From IMG/VR virus record IMGVR_UViG_3300021356_000167, positions 1-23,869 of that record: a stretch of 23,869 nucleotides of DNA; one strand, given 5' to 3'. The notes beneath the pieces were generated by a model. That model was given only the letters and a program-made list of their open reading frames with translations. It was not told the origin of the DNA and did not search any database. Positions within the stretch are counted from its first letter, which is position 1. The number at the start of each line of letters is the position of its first letter. This DNA comes from a virus. Of this stretch, positions 9,417-16,973 are shown piece after piece. The position numbers and the translations under genes were made by a program.

Positions 9417-9784
9417 TACCTAGACCTCCTCAGGATTGCCTGCCAGCGCTCCTGGGACCAGCCCTCAAGTTCTTTGGCAATCAGGTCGGGGTAACCCGGT
9501 TTTGTGCCCTGGAGGGTCTTGTACTCACCGCCCCAGGAGGGAGGCAACGACGTTCCATAGACAACCGGCTCGGCATACTCGACGTTGGTCGTGATCTGCC
9601 CCTCCAGCTTGCGCGCGCCCTTCTGCGGCAGCTCAACCTGCCAAGAACTCCGCAGGCGATCGGTGTCTACTGGCGTTGCCGTCTTGATTCTTGCGTAAGC
9701 TTCCAAAACGCTGGCGGCTACCAAAATTCGCAAGCTCTCCCTCACGTCGTCTGGGATCTCGCCTACTGGGACCTGCCTAGCCAT
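9416..9784 (-). CDS. Tail completion protein, HK97 gp10 / lambda Z-like
   Basis: 122 residues. The segment AYARIKTATPVDTDRLRSSW followed by a strand EGQITTNVEYAEPVVYGTS is characteristic of the HK97 gp10-like family (helix, TPVDTGxLRxSW, then NxxxYAxxVxxG). These small proteins act in tail completion and head-tail joining. The C-terminal part is basic (ERWQAILRRSR). Order and overlap with the terminator-like gene support the call. Confidence 0.85.
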   Translation of the reverse strand: MARQVPVGEIPDDVRESLRILVAASVLEAYARIKTATPVDTDRLRSSWQVELPQKGARKLEGQITTNVEYAEPVVYGTSLPPSWGGEYKTLQGTKPGYPDLIAKELEGWSQERWQAILRRSR

Positions 9785-9786
9785 GC

Positions 9787-10149
9787 CTACGCCCTCAGCA
9801 CCAAGTCGTAGACGATGTCTACTCCGTTTAGCTCTGTCGTTTCAACCTGAACAATCTGGTAGACGACGCTGCTAATCACCACCTGATCCTTGGTGCCAGG
9901 TGCAGCCGCTACGTCAGCCGCAGAAATCTTGAGGTTTTTGTCGCCCGCTTGGACCAGTTCGTTGGCTTCTTTTAAGGTCACGTCTGAGACGATGCCTTTA
10001 ATGGCAGTGTCCGACGCACTCTCTGCAATCTCGCCCGTTGTGGTGTTGTAAGACCCCGCGGTCAGGATTCGGACGGTCACATCACCGCCAAAAACTGACC
10101 CGCCGATAATCGGGGCCAGCTTCTTCTGCAGGATGTCTCCGAGTGCCAT
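9787..10149 (-). CDS. Head-tail joining (stopper) protein, lambda FII-like position
   Basis: 120 residues, the length of lambda FII (117). N-terminal helix ALGDILQKKLAPIIGGSVFG, then a beta-rich body (DVTVRILTAGSYNTTTGEI, AIKGIVSDVTLKEANELVQA, QVVISSVVYQIVQVETTELN). This strand plan, with a loop in which the property of interest is 'times/ids before a measured value', is common to head-closure proteins. The assignment rests mostly on position just before the Z-like gene and on size. It shares one base with the upstream gene. Confidence 0.7.
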   Translation of the reverse strand: MALGDILQKKLAPIIGGSVFGGDVTVRILTAGSYNTTTGEIAESASDTAIKGIVSDVTLKEANELVQAGDKNLKISAADVAAAPGTKDQVVISSVVYQIVQVETTELNGVDIVYDLVLRA

Positions 10150-10379
10150 CAGGCCCTGTAGGCAATAGCGGCGCCGCTGGTCAGCGTGATACTGGTGAAC
10201 AGGCCGTAGATCATCGAATCGGCTGGGAAGGTCTCACTGGCCAGGCTATTGCCGGTATAGCTGTCGGCAGTGATTGCGCTGATCACCGTTTCCTCTTTGA
10301 AGTAGATCGCGCCAAATCGGCCTGTATGTGCGGCCGTGTCGGTGATCACTTCACCGCTAACGCCAAAAGGAATCCCCAT
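10149..10379 (-). CDS. Small structural protein of unknown role
   Basis: 76 residues, no cysteine and almost no lysine. TGRFGAIYFKEETVISAITA is followed by a Thr/Ser/Ala-rich strand region (SYTGNSLASETFPADSMIYG, LFTSITLTSGAAIAYRA). Short proteins with this pattern occur in the connector region of marine phages (recollection, not checked). A virion surface or connector role is inferred from its neighbours only. The stop overlaps the FII-like start (TGATG). Confidence 0.72.
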   Translation of the reverse strand: MGIPFGVSGEVITDTAAHTGRFGAIYFKEETVISAITADSYTGNSLASETFPADSMIYGLFTSITLTSGAAIAYRA

Positions 10380-10382
10380 TGA

Positions 10383-10943
10383 TCAGCTCCGTTTGACGGC
10401 GATGTTTCCTGGTCCGCTGATTCTAAGGCTGTGCAGATACCTTTCAAACATGGGCGGCACGCGGTCAGCTCCCACGGCTCCAGTCTTGTCGGGGATCACG
10501 TTGATATTGCCCACCTGCACGCTCTTGAAGTCTTCAAGGCCGCCAAGCTGTAGGCCGTCCTTGTTGTTGTGCAGATAGACCGCAAGAACAATTTGCGCGT
10601 GCTTGATCTGCGACGGAATCTCGGTGTCAGTAAAGAAGTCACCGGAGATTCGGATCGGGAAGCCCGTGGCGTAGGTGTTGATATAGGTCGAAGGCTTGCG
10701 GACGCCAGTGCGCGGCCACTCCAGGGCCTGCGTGTCGGTCGCCTTTGCCCCTAGAAATCTTTCACGGTCCAGGCGCTGCGTCGCTGCAGTCAGCGCTCGG
10801 TTGCGGCTGTCCTCGTTGCCGCTGTCCCAATGGGCCGCATCGGTGCCAAGCACCATGGCTTCGACGTAGGCGTCAGCTTCCGCCAGCGTGATGTAGCTGT
10901 TCGCGCTCGCTCCGCCCGCTGTTGCGTCGATTGTTACTGCCAT
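10383..10943 (-). CDS. Head-tail adaptor, DnaT-like domain family
   Basis: 186 residues. The start ATAGGASANSYITLAEADAY and the helices RALTAATQRLDRERFLGAKA, then EWPRTGVRKP, and SQIKHAQIVLAVYL fit the phage adaptor family often labelled 'DnaT-like ssDNA-binding' in databases. Its position after the capsid genes points to the head-tail adaptor that binds the portal; the DNA-binding label is probably a family-name artefact. The reading frame overlaps the end of the small upstream ORF by 71 bases. Confidence 0.83.
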   Translation of the reverse strand: MAVTIDATAGGASANSYITLAEADAYVEAMVLGTDAAHWDSGNEDSRNRALTAATQRLDRERFLGAKATDTQALEWPRTGVRKPSTYINTYATGFPIRISGDFFTDTEIPSQIKHAQIVLAVYLHNNKDGLQLGGLEDFKSVQVGNINVIPDKTGAVGADRVPPMFERYLHSLRISGPGNIAVKRS

Positions 10944-11055
10944 TGGACTTGCGGGTTGTGGTCTTTGCCTTGGTCTTAGCAGGAGGGGGAGGCGGGGCCA
11001 CCGCCAAAGCAGCGGCCACCTGTTCCCTCATTCGCCGGAAAGCGAATATCGCCAT
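10873..11055 (-). CDS. Small basic hypothetical protein
   Basis: 60 residues: a short hydrophobic/amphipathic start (MAIFAFRRMREQVAAALAVA), five prolines, then a Lys/Arg/Thr/Ser tail. The ATG overlaps the stop of the upstream gene (TGATG), so it could be translated by coupling. The last 71 bases overlap the adaptor gene in another frame, which is more than is usual here. It fills a gap of ~110 bases that has no other gene. I do not recognise a family. Confidence 0.5.
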   Translation of the reverse strand: MAIFAFRRMREQVAAALAVAPPPPPAKTKAKTTTRKSNGSNNRRNSGRSEREQLHHAGGS

Positions 11056-11420
11056 CAGGACGTAGCGCCCTTGATCACGACGAAGTTGAGGACGATTGCC
11101 TCAGATGCCGAAGAACCAGACAGGTTGGCAACGGTGATCGCAAAGGATCCAGCAGCCAAGCTGTTGGCCTGCACCAAGTAGGCGCCGGCAGTGCCAGCCG
11201 AGGCGTGGTTCACAAGAACCACATCGGAGGCAGTCACCTTGTCGTTGGTGACAGTGAACGAAACCTCAGCGCCTGCTGCCAGGGCTGCATCGTTCAGGGT
11301 GATCGCGCCAGAGGCGGCGTTGATCGTCACCCCCGTGCTTTTGTCGGTTGATTGAGTCACCGACGAACCGGAGGTGTAGCCGATAGCCAGACCTGCGGTT
11401 GCTTCAAAAACAGATGCCAT
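11055..11420 (-). CDS. Probable capsid decoration or accessory structural protein
   Basis: 121 residues, only three lysines, no Cys or Trp. The protein is almost all beta-strand pattern with Ser/Thr/Ala/Gly (TGVTINAASGAITLNDAALA, VSFTVTNDKVTASDVVLVNH, FAITVANLSGSSASEAIVLN). Such small Ig-like or jelly-roll proteins next to the capsid gene are often decoration proteins; this is inference from place and composition. It has a good ribosome binding site between the two genes: GGAGG about 11 bases before the ATG. Confidence 0.75.
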   Translation of the reverse strand: MASVFEATAGLAIGYTSGSSVTQSTDKSTGVTINAASGAITLNDAALAAGAEVSFTVTNDKVTASDVVLVNHASAGTAGAYLVQANSLAAGSFAITVANLSGSSASEAIVLNFVVIKGATS

Positions 11421-11436
11421 TAGTTAGTTACCTCCG

Positions 11437-12471
11437 TCAGTCAAGAGTAGAAGTAACCGTGGCCCGGACGATACCAATGTTCTTGGTCTCGTAAACCTTG
11501 GACCAGTTACCAACGGTTTCCAGTTGGCTGCGAGTCGGGTTGACAGTAGTCACGCCCCACTTGGAACCAATCGGGTGGTAGCAATACCCAAGAGAAATGG
11601 CCATTGCATCGCTGAGAGCCAGGATGTCCCTGTCGGTCTCAGTGGTCAGAGCAGTGTTCTCGGAAGAACCGATTGCGCCCTGGGTGAAGAAATAGGTTGC
11701 GTATTCCGTAGAGGAACCGGAACCTGCAGTCTGCACGTCATCCGAAACGATCACTCGGAGGCCGAGGAACGTGGGCACGGTGCCGGAGCCAGTGAAGGCT
11801 TCAGACATCGAACCGCCAGAAGCAGTTGCAGATCCGCCGTTGGCATCAGTTGCCAGGACGAAATCAACAGCGCGGCGCTCGACCAACGAGTAATACACCG
11901 CAGAGTGCATCACGACGGCGGTCAGCTTGTCGCCTTGGTCGCCCAGCAGGTTCTTAGCGCGAGCAACGTGGCTCGGGTTCAGGCCGGTGGGGGTGTCGCC
12001 GGAACCACCGTCGAGGGTGAGACCGAAGAAGGCTGCGCTGGCGCTGGTGCTGTTGACGGAACCAAACACGCCGCCCAGGCAGGACAGAAGATCCTTCTGC
12101 TTCTGGTGGTTGACGTAACGGGCCATTTTCTGACCAATGGCGGCCATGGGGTCCGAACCGGATGCAAGCGCGGCGAGATCCCGCGCCTCAAAGGCCCGGC
12201 CTCTCCGCAGCAGCACGCCAATCTGGCGGTCTGCCTCGATCTTGCCGGGGGTCAAGGAAGTGCTGTCAGTCAGCACCTCGAAGTCGCCAGAAAGGTTGGC
12301 TTTGTAGAAAGGGACGCTGACGAAATCGCCAGAACCATCGCCAGAGGTATTCAGCTCGGCCATTGGCTGGACCACGCCTGACTGCAGAAATGCGTCAGAA
12401 CGGGTCGATTCTTCAATGACGTAGGGGCTGAAAATTTCCGGGATGATTAAGTCCGACCGAAGGGTGGCCAT
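11437..12471 (-). CDS. Major capsid protein (HK97 fold expected)
   Basis: 344 residues. MATLRSDLIIPEIFSPYVIE at the N-terminus, then FVSVPFYKANLSGDFEVLTD, a helical spine-like stretch (GVLLRRGRAFEARDLAALAS, MAAIGQKMARYVNHQKQKDL) and a core with VAVMHSAVYYSLVERRAVDF-type pattern (THAVVMHSAVYYSL). This matches coat proteins of siphoviruses with a separate scaffold. It lies right after the scaffold gene. GGAG stands five bases before the ATG, a strong site fitting the most abundant virion protein. A large open frame on the opposite strand (11524-12381) is a shadow. Confidence 0.92.
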   Translation of the reverse strand: MATLRSDLIIPEIFSPYVIEESTRSDAFLQSGVVQPMAELNTSGDGSGDFVSVPFYKANLSGDFEVLTDSTSLTPGKIEADRQIGVLLRRGRAFEARDLAALASGSDPMAAIGQKMARYVNHQKQKDLLSCLGGVFGSVNSTSASAAFFGLTLDGGSGDTPTGLNPSHVARAKNLLGDQGDKLTAVVMHSAVYYSLVERRAVDFVLATDANGGSATASGGSMSEAFTGSGTVPTFLGLRVIVSDDVQTAGSGSSTEYATYFFTQGAIGSSENTALTTETDRDILALSDAMAISLGYCYHPIGSKWGVTTVNPTRSQLETVGNWSKVYETKNIGIVRATVTSTLD

Positions 12472-12544
12472 AATCTCCAGTGAAATGTTTCAGGGCTTGG
12501 GCGTAACCCGTTTGGCGCGGCGTAGCCTTACCAGTTGCTTCATA

Positions 12545-13258
12545 TTAACGGTCGCGTAAACGTCGCTCCGCTTCCGCTTTGTACTTCTGCCAGGTGTCTG
12601 GGTACAGCCGGTAGGCCTCCATGACCACGGACATATTGACCCCGCGGTTGTGGCCGCCAGTCGTCATACGGCGCAGCAGTTCCTCATCAAAGCCGCCCTC
12701 GGAACCCATGCTGCGAGCTGCAGGGGCACCACTTCCTTGGGGCTTGGGCGCCTTCTGCATGTAGTCAGGCAGCCGACGAGCGTAGTCAGACAGCGACGTG
12801 CGCTCATAGCCGTCCTTGTAGACCACCTGGCCGTTGTCGTCCCGGTCGAGCTTGTTGACGTCCAACAGGCCAGCCTTAAACAACATGCTGGGGTCATGGA
12901 CGACGTCAGCGAGGGCCGCGGTTGCAGGTGCGATCAGCTCAAGCTCGCGCACGCGGCTTTCGAGTTCGCTGATCCGCTTATCTTTTTCGGCCGCGGCATC
13001 ACGGAACTGCTGTTCCATCGCCTGCCGGGCCTCGGTGTACTTGCCCTGGGACTCCAGCTCAGCCTGCTCCGCCTTTGCCTTGAAGTCCAGCAAGGCCTGC
13101 ACGTCCACATTGTCGGGGACAGACTTGGCCTTTTTCAGCTTGCCAATCAGCTCGTGATTCTTTCGCTCTAGCGCCTCAACGCTGTTTTTCAGCGCATCAA
13201 GTTCGCCATAGGTTATCTCTGCTGTCGGCGTAGCCTCTTGCAGTTGTTCGTCGGACAT
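12545..13258 (-). CDS. Capsid scaffolding protein
   Basis: 237 residues, very charged. Residues ~15-110 form a long coiled coil (LDALKNSVEALERKNHELIG, DAAAEKDKRISELESRVREL). Then comes a segment VVHDPSMLFKAGLLDVNKLD with a flexible Pro/Gly/Ser part and a basic C-terminus (YKAEAERRLRDR) that would bind the coat protein. This architecture and the place just upstream of the capsid gene are classic for scaffolds. It is probably the first gene of a second transcription unit, since a terminator-like hairpin precedes it. Confidence 0.9.
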   Translation of the reverse strand: MSDEQLQEATPTAEITYGELDALKNSVEALERKNHELIGKLKKAKSVPDNVDVQALLDFKAKAEQAELESQGKYTEARQAMEQQFRDAAAEKDKRISELESRVRELELIAPATAALADVVHDPSMLFKAGLLDVNKLDRDDNGQVVYKDGYERTSLSDYARRLPDYMQKAPKPQGSGAPAARSMGSEGGFDEELLRRMTTGGHNRGVNMSVVMEAYRLYPDTWQKYKAEAERRLRDR

Positions 13259-13297
13259 GAATAACCCGTAAGGTTAATTGCCGCCCGATTGTATTAG

Positions 13298-13322
13298 AAA
13301 AAAGTCCAGACGCCCGGCCTGG
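13298..13322 (-). terminator. Rho-independent terminator-like hairpin between packaging and capsid genes
   Basis: On the minus strand CCAGGC-CGGGC-GTCTGG forms a six-pair stem (one G-T pair) with a five-base loop, followed by AC and six T. It begins five bases after the stop of the Tudor-domain gene. The stem is modest, so it may be partial. Downstream a TACAAT stands in the 39 bases before the scaffold start, but no good -35 is at the right distance. Confidence 0.55.
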
Positions 13323-13326
13323 CCCA

Positions 13327-13548
13327 TTAAGACCTGGCTGGGCGCAAATCAGAGCGCGTCTTAAGGACTGAGTTGCCAGTGCTGTCTGATTTGATCAGAT
13401 ACACCGGGTTGTCCTTAGTCCCGCGTCGTTTGACGGTCCCACCAGAGGGCCCCTTGACAGTGTGCAGGCCTTCGCCCTTCAGGCTGACGATCTTGCCGGA
13501 GGTGGCCTTTCCCCCGTAAGTCCAGCTCACTCGCTGACCTACCCTCAC
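13327..13548 (-). CDS. HVA1-type Tudor domain protein (DUF2945 family)
   Basis: 73 residues. GQRVSWTYGGKATSGKIVSL followed by a strand region, DNPVYLI and a final VLKTRSDLR give the clear pattern of the hypervirulence-associated Tudor family (small beta-barrel; biochemical role unknown). These proteins are common in bacteria and phages. The start is GTG at 13548, overlapping the stop of the upstream tiny gene (GTGA). It is the last gene before the terminator-like hairpin. Confidence 0.82.
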   Translation of the reverse strand: MRVGQRVSWTYGGKATSGKIVSLKGEGLHTVKGPSGGTVKRRGTKDNPVYLIKSDSTGNSVLKTRSDLRPARS

Positions 13549-13625
13549 TTTTTCTTGCCCCCCTTTTTCTTTTTCTTGGGAGGCCGGCCCACCTTCGAGC
13601 CGTAGGTTCCAGGTCCCTTAGGCAT
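13545..13625 (-). CDS. Tiny basic peptide, MPKGPGTYGSKVGRPPKK type
   Basis: 26 residues: MPKGPGTYGSKVGRPPKK followed by Lys and Gly. Its ATG overlaps the stop of the upstream Lys-rich gene (TGATG) and its TGA overlaps the GTG of the Tudor gene. I recall very similar short peptides (MPxGxGTYGSKxGRPPKK) in marine phage genomes, so I take it as real although it is short. The function is unknown; the GRPPKK part resembles an AT-hook-like basic motif, so DNA contact is possible. Confidence 0.72.
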   Translation of the reverse strand: MPKGPGTYGSKVGRPPKKKKKGGKKK

Positions 13626-13759
13626 CACTCAGCCTCGGTTGCTGCTTCCTTTTTAGCGGGCTTTTTCTTGGCCGCGGGCTTTTTAGGAGGGCAGGCCGGT
13701 GCCTCTTCAGCTGGCTGCTGACCAGCCATGGAAAGCTTGAACTTGCTATGCAGTTGCAT
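13625..13759 (-). CDS. Small lysine/alanine-rich protein
   Basis: 44 residues from the ATG at 13759: a short LHSKFKLSMAGQQPAEEAP part and a Lys/Pro/Ala-rich tail (CPPKKPAAKKKPAKKEAATE). The frame stays open upstream to a stop near 13793, with TTG and CTG codons that could give LLFGLSPMQLHSKFK, so the start is not sure; ATG at 13731 is a third choice. The tail looks like histone H1 or Hc1-type linkers. It overlaps the next gene by one base, which supports translation. Confidence 0.55.
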   Translation of the reverse strand: MQLHSKFKLSMAGQQPAEEAPACPPKKPAAKKKPAKKEAATEAE

Positions 13760-13792
13760 GGGACTAAGCCCGAACAGCAATTCCAGGTTAGT

Positions 13793-13996
13793 TCACTCGC
13801 TAATAGCAGACAAAACCTCTAAATGCTCCGGCGTTTCAGCAAGGCTTGCTAATACTTCAAACAGCTCGCCTATGTAAGGCTTCTCTTCTGCGCTGGCCTC
13901 GTCGTGCAAAGCCTTCAGCGCCCGAAGACGAACGCCGGAGAATCGGTCTGTTTTTGCAAGCTCTAGCGCCTGGCTCAGGTTAGGGGTCATCTTCAT
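13793..13996 (-). CDS. Small hypothetical protein
   Basis: 67 residues, all helical by pattern (LSQALELAKTDRFSGVRLRA, LKALHDEASAEEKPYIGELF, EVLASLAETPEHLEVLSAIS), acidic, with one aromatic-poor core. The ATG overlaps the TGA of the MuF gene (ATGA), so coupling is likely. Helix pairs of this type resemble small HEAT-like units, but I do not recognise a family. Confidence 0.7.
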   Translation of the reverse strand: MKMTPNLSQALELAKTDRFSGVRLRALKALHDEASAEEKPYIGELFEVLASLAETPEHLEVLSAISE

Positions 13997-16701
13997 TTGG
14001 CTAAAAACTCATACAGGCTTCTGCGGATGCGGTCGTAAAGCTCTGGCCGCATCTCCTTCAGCTTTTCGGGCTGCAAGACAAAGGCCACGAAACCTTCAGC
14101 GAAGGCCTCTCGATCATTAGTGCCACTGTATTGGGTCAATTTTCGCTTGGCCCTGAGTCGTATGCCAAGCCTGTCATTTCTGGTTTCGTCCATGAACTGA
14201 ACGACGTGGCCAACCTCGTGGATCAGAGTTGACATCACTGACTCAGCGTCTCTTGCTGGAGCGTCCAGGATGGTCGCCCTGCCGGGCATAGAGCTGAAGC
14301 TCCAGGGCTCGTCTCCCTTTTCTACTAGCGCCAACTTGTCTTTGACTCGCTGCCGTAAAGCCTTGGCGTCAAATGCGCCGCCGTTGAGCTTGTTGCCGTC
14401 CTTGACACTGATGAAATTAAACCCTTTGAACGCCTGACCGTTCGCATTCGGCGGAGGAGTCATGAACCGTTTCAGGAACTGATCAATTCTCTGCTCATAC
14501 AGATCAGGGATTTGCTCGCCGTCGAGCTTCTTCCTAATGGCATGGCCAACAATGTCTGCTCCCTGGCCTGATCTCCTTTCAAGAACGGTCCGCCTGAAGG
14601 TGGCGTTCTTCGTGAAGATCTCGTATCGCTCGGCCGGTGTCATCTTTCCGGTCATCAGCAGAGTCGAGTCGCTCCTTTCGAGAAACTCAATCATCGCCTT
14701 AGCGTTGGTTCCGGCCTCTCCTGGTAGCTCGGCAAGATCCGACAGGGCCTTTTCAAGGTCTTTGGGCGACAGGCCAGCTTTTTGGGTACTGCTCGCAATC
14801 GGGACGTGTTTGTCAACAAGGCCGGCAACGCTCCCAACGCTCTTGGGCTGGTAGCTTTTAGCCGCCTTGGCCGCCTTGGCCTGTGCCGCAGCAGTCCTTT
14901 CTGCCGCGAATCGGGCCTCTTCGTCTGCAATCTTTTTGCGTAGGTAGCCCCGCCGCTCAATCAGCTTGCGGTATCGCTTCTTAGCCGCGAACTGGATGTC
15001 ATCGCTGTTTTCTTCCAGGACATCAAGCCGATCCAGGATGCTGCGATCCTTTGTCTTTTTGTACTGGCCCTCAAGATCAGAAATCTCAGCCTGCAGCTTT
15101 TTGAATTTGGAATTGTTGGCCAGCAAATACTCCCTGGTCCATGGAGGCTTCTCTTCAATGCGCTTGATCTGGCGATCAATGACCTCTCGCTGAGCCTCTG
15201 TTGAGAGTGGCGCCTTTGGCTTGCGCTTAGGCTGCGTCGAAGCAGCAGCGGACGCTGGCTTGGGCTTCGTCTTTGGCTTCGGTTTGGGCTTGGGTTTGGC
15301 CTTTGCCTTTGCCGCCGTGATCTTGGCCGGGTCGCCATAGCGGGACTGCAGCTGCTTCAGGCTGACCTCGCTGCCGTCCTCCCTCATGAACCGCTGCATC
15401 GCCCCATCTGGGCCGTAGCGGTCCGCCAGCCGGTTGAAATAACGCGCCTTTTGCCTGGACCCAGGCGTGTCTTTGCCACCTCCCAGCATCCGCGCCTGGG
15501 CCGCGCTTGGCTCAAACCTGGACTTGCCGCCTGACTTGGTATTCGCCCTCAACCCATAAATGTGAGACGCGGCGCTGGTGTCCACTGGCACGCGCCCGCC
15601 ATCTGGCTTAGCACTGCTCGGCTTCGATTCCTTGGTTGGCCTGTACCCCTGCTCATTGGGCGGAGGGTCAATGCCAAGCCCCTCCCAATCAACCACCGGC
15701 ACGGTCGTAGACCTACAGCGGAAATGCGGTGGATTCGCAGGCGTCGGCCCCTTGCCGTACTCGTATACGTTCTGATCAAGGTTGCGGCAGATCGGGGTCG
15801 TCCTGCTATCCAGCGTCGCCACCCAGCGATATTGCTTTGTGATGTCAGGGTTCGCCTTAAACACCTGCATCGAGGCCGCGTTGGACGTCGCATTGACAGA
15901 CGTCTGCACAAGGGTGCGCACCTGATGCTTTGCCATCTTCCAGGCGTTGCCCTTTTGAGCTAGCGCGATCTGCCGAGGCGTCAGCGCTTCAGTTGAGAAA
16001 CCAAGCTCGCCATATAAGGATCGAGCGATGGACGCAGTGCTCTCACCTGTCAGTAGGCCATCCAACACCGTGCGCGAAAACAGCTCGCCCTGGCTTTCAG
16101 CAAGTCCGCGAAACGACTTGGCGATGCTTTTGCCGTTCGGCATCCGAATGATCGCGCCTTGCCTGGCCGTCAGCTTCAGTAATGCACCTGGGCCTTTCAC
16201 GGCCTCGTCGATGTTCTGCTTCAGCAGGTTGCTGCCAACATCAAGCGGGTCGGCCTCAACTAAGGCCTTAGCGAACGACTCCGTAACTTCGACGCTTCGC
16301 ACCGACGTCCGCATCTGAGCAGGCAACACCTTGGCCAGCTCGTTTTGCGCAAACGACACCTCAACGTCCGCCAGCCCGTCAAGCTGCTTGATCAGCTCCT
16401 CGGTGCTCTGCTTGGACCAGCTTCGCATCGAGTCCAGGTTCTGCTTGATCAGCGCCCGCATCCGCGCCGCCTTGAACTCTGGCCGCTGGCTGCTCGGCAT
16501 CCGGTCAATGCGCTCTAGCTCGCGCACTGCCTTCACGATCTGCCGCCGGTAAGACTCCAGCAGCTTGTTCGCCACCGTATTGCTAAAGCGGTTTAGATCT
16601 AGCGCCTTGCGGTAGTAAGAGGTCGGGATCCCAGCGACGCCGCCCGCTACCTTGCTGCCCTCCAGGAACGCACGCTGCTGAGCAATCGGGGTGCTGGTCA
16701 T
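13993..16701 (-). CDS. Minor head protein: MuF domain fused to C-terminal HEVGH metallopeptidase-like domain
   Basis: 902 residues. Residues ~20-345 form an SPP1 gp7/MuF-like head morphogenesis part; its end has the family motif RWVATLDSRTTPICRNLDQ and PPHFRCRSTTVPVV (about 291-335). A linker follows with tandem Lys-Pro (residues ~460-480), then a charged helical region (~495-610) with Ala/Lys repeats. The C-terminal domain (~690-902) holds HEVGH at 828-832 and REAFAEGF at 864-871, where Glu865 or Glu869 would be the third zinc ligand. This resembles zincin domains of the anthrax lethal factor (ATLF) type. MuF proteins enter the virion at the portal, so the domain may be carried into the host; alternatively it acts in capsid maturation. 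The ATG overlaps the upstream stop (ATGA). Confidence 0.88.
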   Translation of the reverse strand: MTSTPIAQQRAFLEGSKVAGGVAGIPTSYYRKALDLNRFSNTVANKLLESYRRQIVKAVRELERIDRMPSSQRPEFKAARMRALIKQNLDSMRSWSKQSTEELIKQLDGLADVEVSFAQNELAKVLPAQMRTSVRSVEVTESFAKALVEADPLDVGSNLLKQNIDEAVKGPGALLKLTARQGAIIRMPNGKSIAKSFRGLAESQGELFSRTVLDGLLTGESTASIARSLYGELGFSTEALTPRQIALAQKGNAWKMAKHQVRTLVQTSVNATSNAASMQVFKANPDITKQYRWVATLDSRTTPICRNLDQNVYEYGKGPTPANPPHFRCRSTTVPVVDWEGLGIDPPPNEQGYRPTKESKPSSAKPDGGRVPVDTSAASHIYGLRANTKSGGKSRFEPSAAQARMLGGGKDTPGSRQKARYFNRLADRYGPDGAMQRFMREDGSEVSLKQLQSRYGDPAKITAAKAKAKPKPKPKPKTKPKPASAAASTQPKRKPKAPLSTEAQREVIDRQIKRIEEKPPWTREYLLANNSKFKKLQAEISDLEGQYKKTKDRSILDRLDVLEENSDDIQFAAKKRYRKLIERRGYLRKKIADEEARFAAERTAAAQAKAAKAAKSYQPKSVGSVAGLVDKHVPIASSTQKAGLSPKDLEKALSDLAELPGEAGTNAKAMIEFLERSDSTLLMTGKMTPAERYEIFTKNATFRRTVLERRSGQGADIVGHAIRKKLDGEQIPDLYEQRIDQFLKRFMTPPPNANGQAFKGFNFISVKDGNKLNGGAFDAKALRQRVKDKLALVEKGDEPWSFSSMPGRATILDAPARDAESVMSTLIHEVGHVVQFMDETRNDRLGIRLRAKRKLTQYSGTNDREAFAEGFVAFVLQPEKLKEMRPELYDRIRRSLYEFLAK

Positions 16702-16973
16702 TTGTCCTCTAGCCCCAGCTCTGCCGGCTCGCAGTCGATATAGACCGACACGTCAGCATCTGACTGCAGGAACCCGCTGACGACTTCACTGAACTTGGCT
16801 CCGTTCAACACATCGTCGAAGCGGTCCTTGATGACAACCTCTTGCACCTGGGCCGCTTTGCCATGGTTGCCTCGCCAACTAGCACGGACAATCGCTAAAT
16901 ACTTCCCGAGTAGAGGCCCCTTGAAAACGGTCAGCTCCTGCCGCCTCTCGTCGCCCTTATTCCTCTTCCACAT
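16698..16973 (-). CDS. Small hypothetical protein between portal and MuF
   Basis: 91 residues. A basic start (MWKRNKGDERRQELTVFKG) leads into AIVRASWRGNHGKAAQVQEV and an acidic end (DADVSVYIDCEPAELGLEDK). It overlaps the portal gene by 17 bases and the MuF gene by four. The tight fit argues that it is translated. I do not recognise a family; a role in head assembly is inferred from position only. Confidence 0.7.
   Translation of the reverse strand: MWKRNKGDERRQELTVFKGPLLGKYLAIVRASWRGNHGKAAQVQEVVIKDRFDDVLNGAKFSEVVSGFLQSDADVSVYIDCEPAELGLEDK

Noticed and set aside
11524-12381. 285-codon open frame on the plus strand
   Set aside because: It lies wholly antisense to the capsid gene and its length follows from the codon bias there; no start signal or neighbour supports it.
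12490-12543. 17-codon frame MKQLVRLRRAKRVTPKP between scaffold and capsid
   Set aside because: It starts one base after the scaffold stop and could be coupled, but it is too short to support without conservation.
15241-15315. Hexamer-like tandem repeat in the MuF gene
   Set aside because: It is in frame and simply encodes the Lys-Pro linker; no DNA-level role needed.
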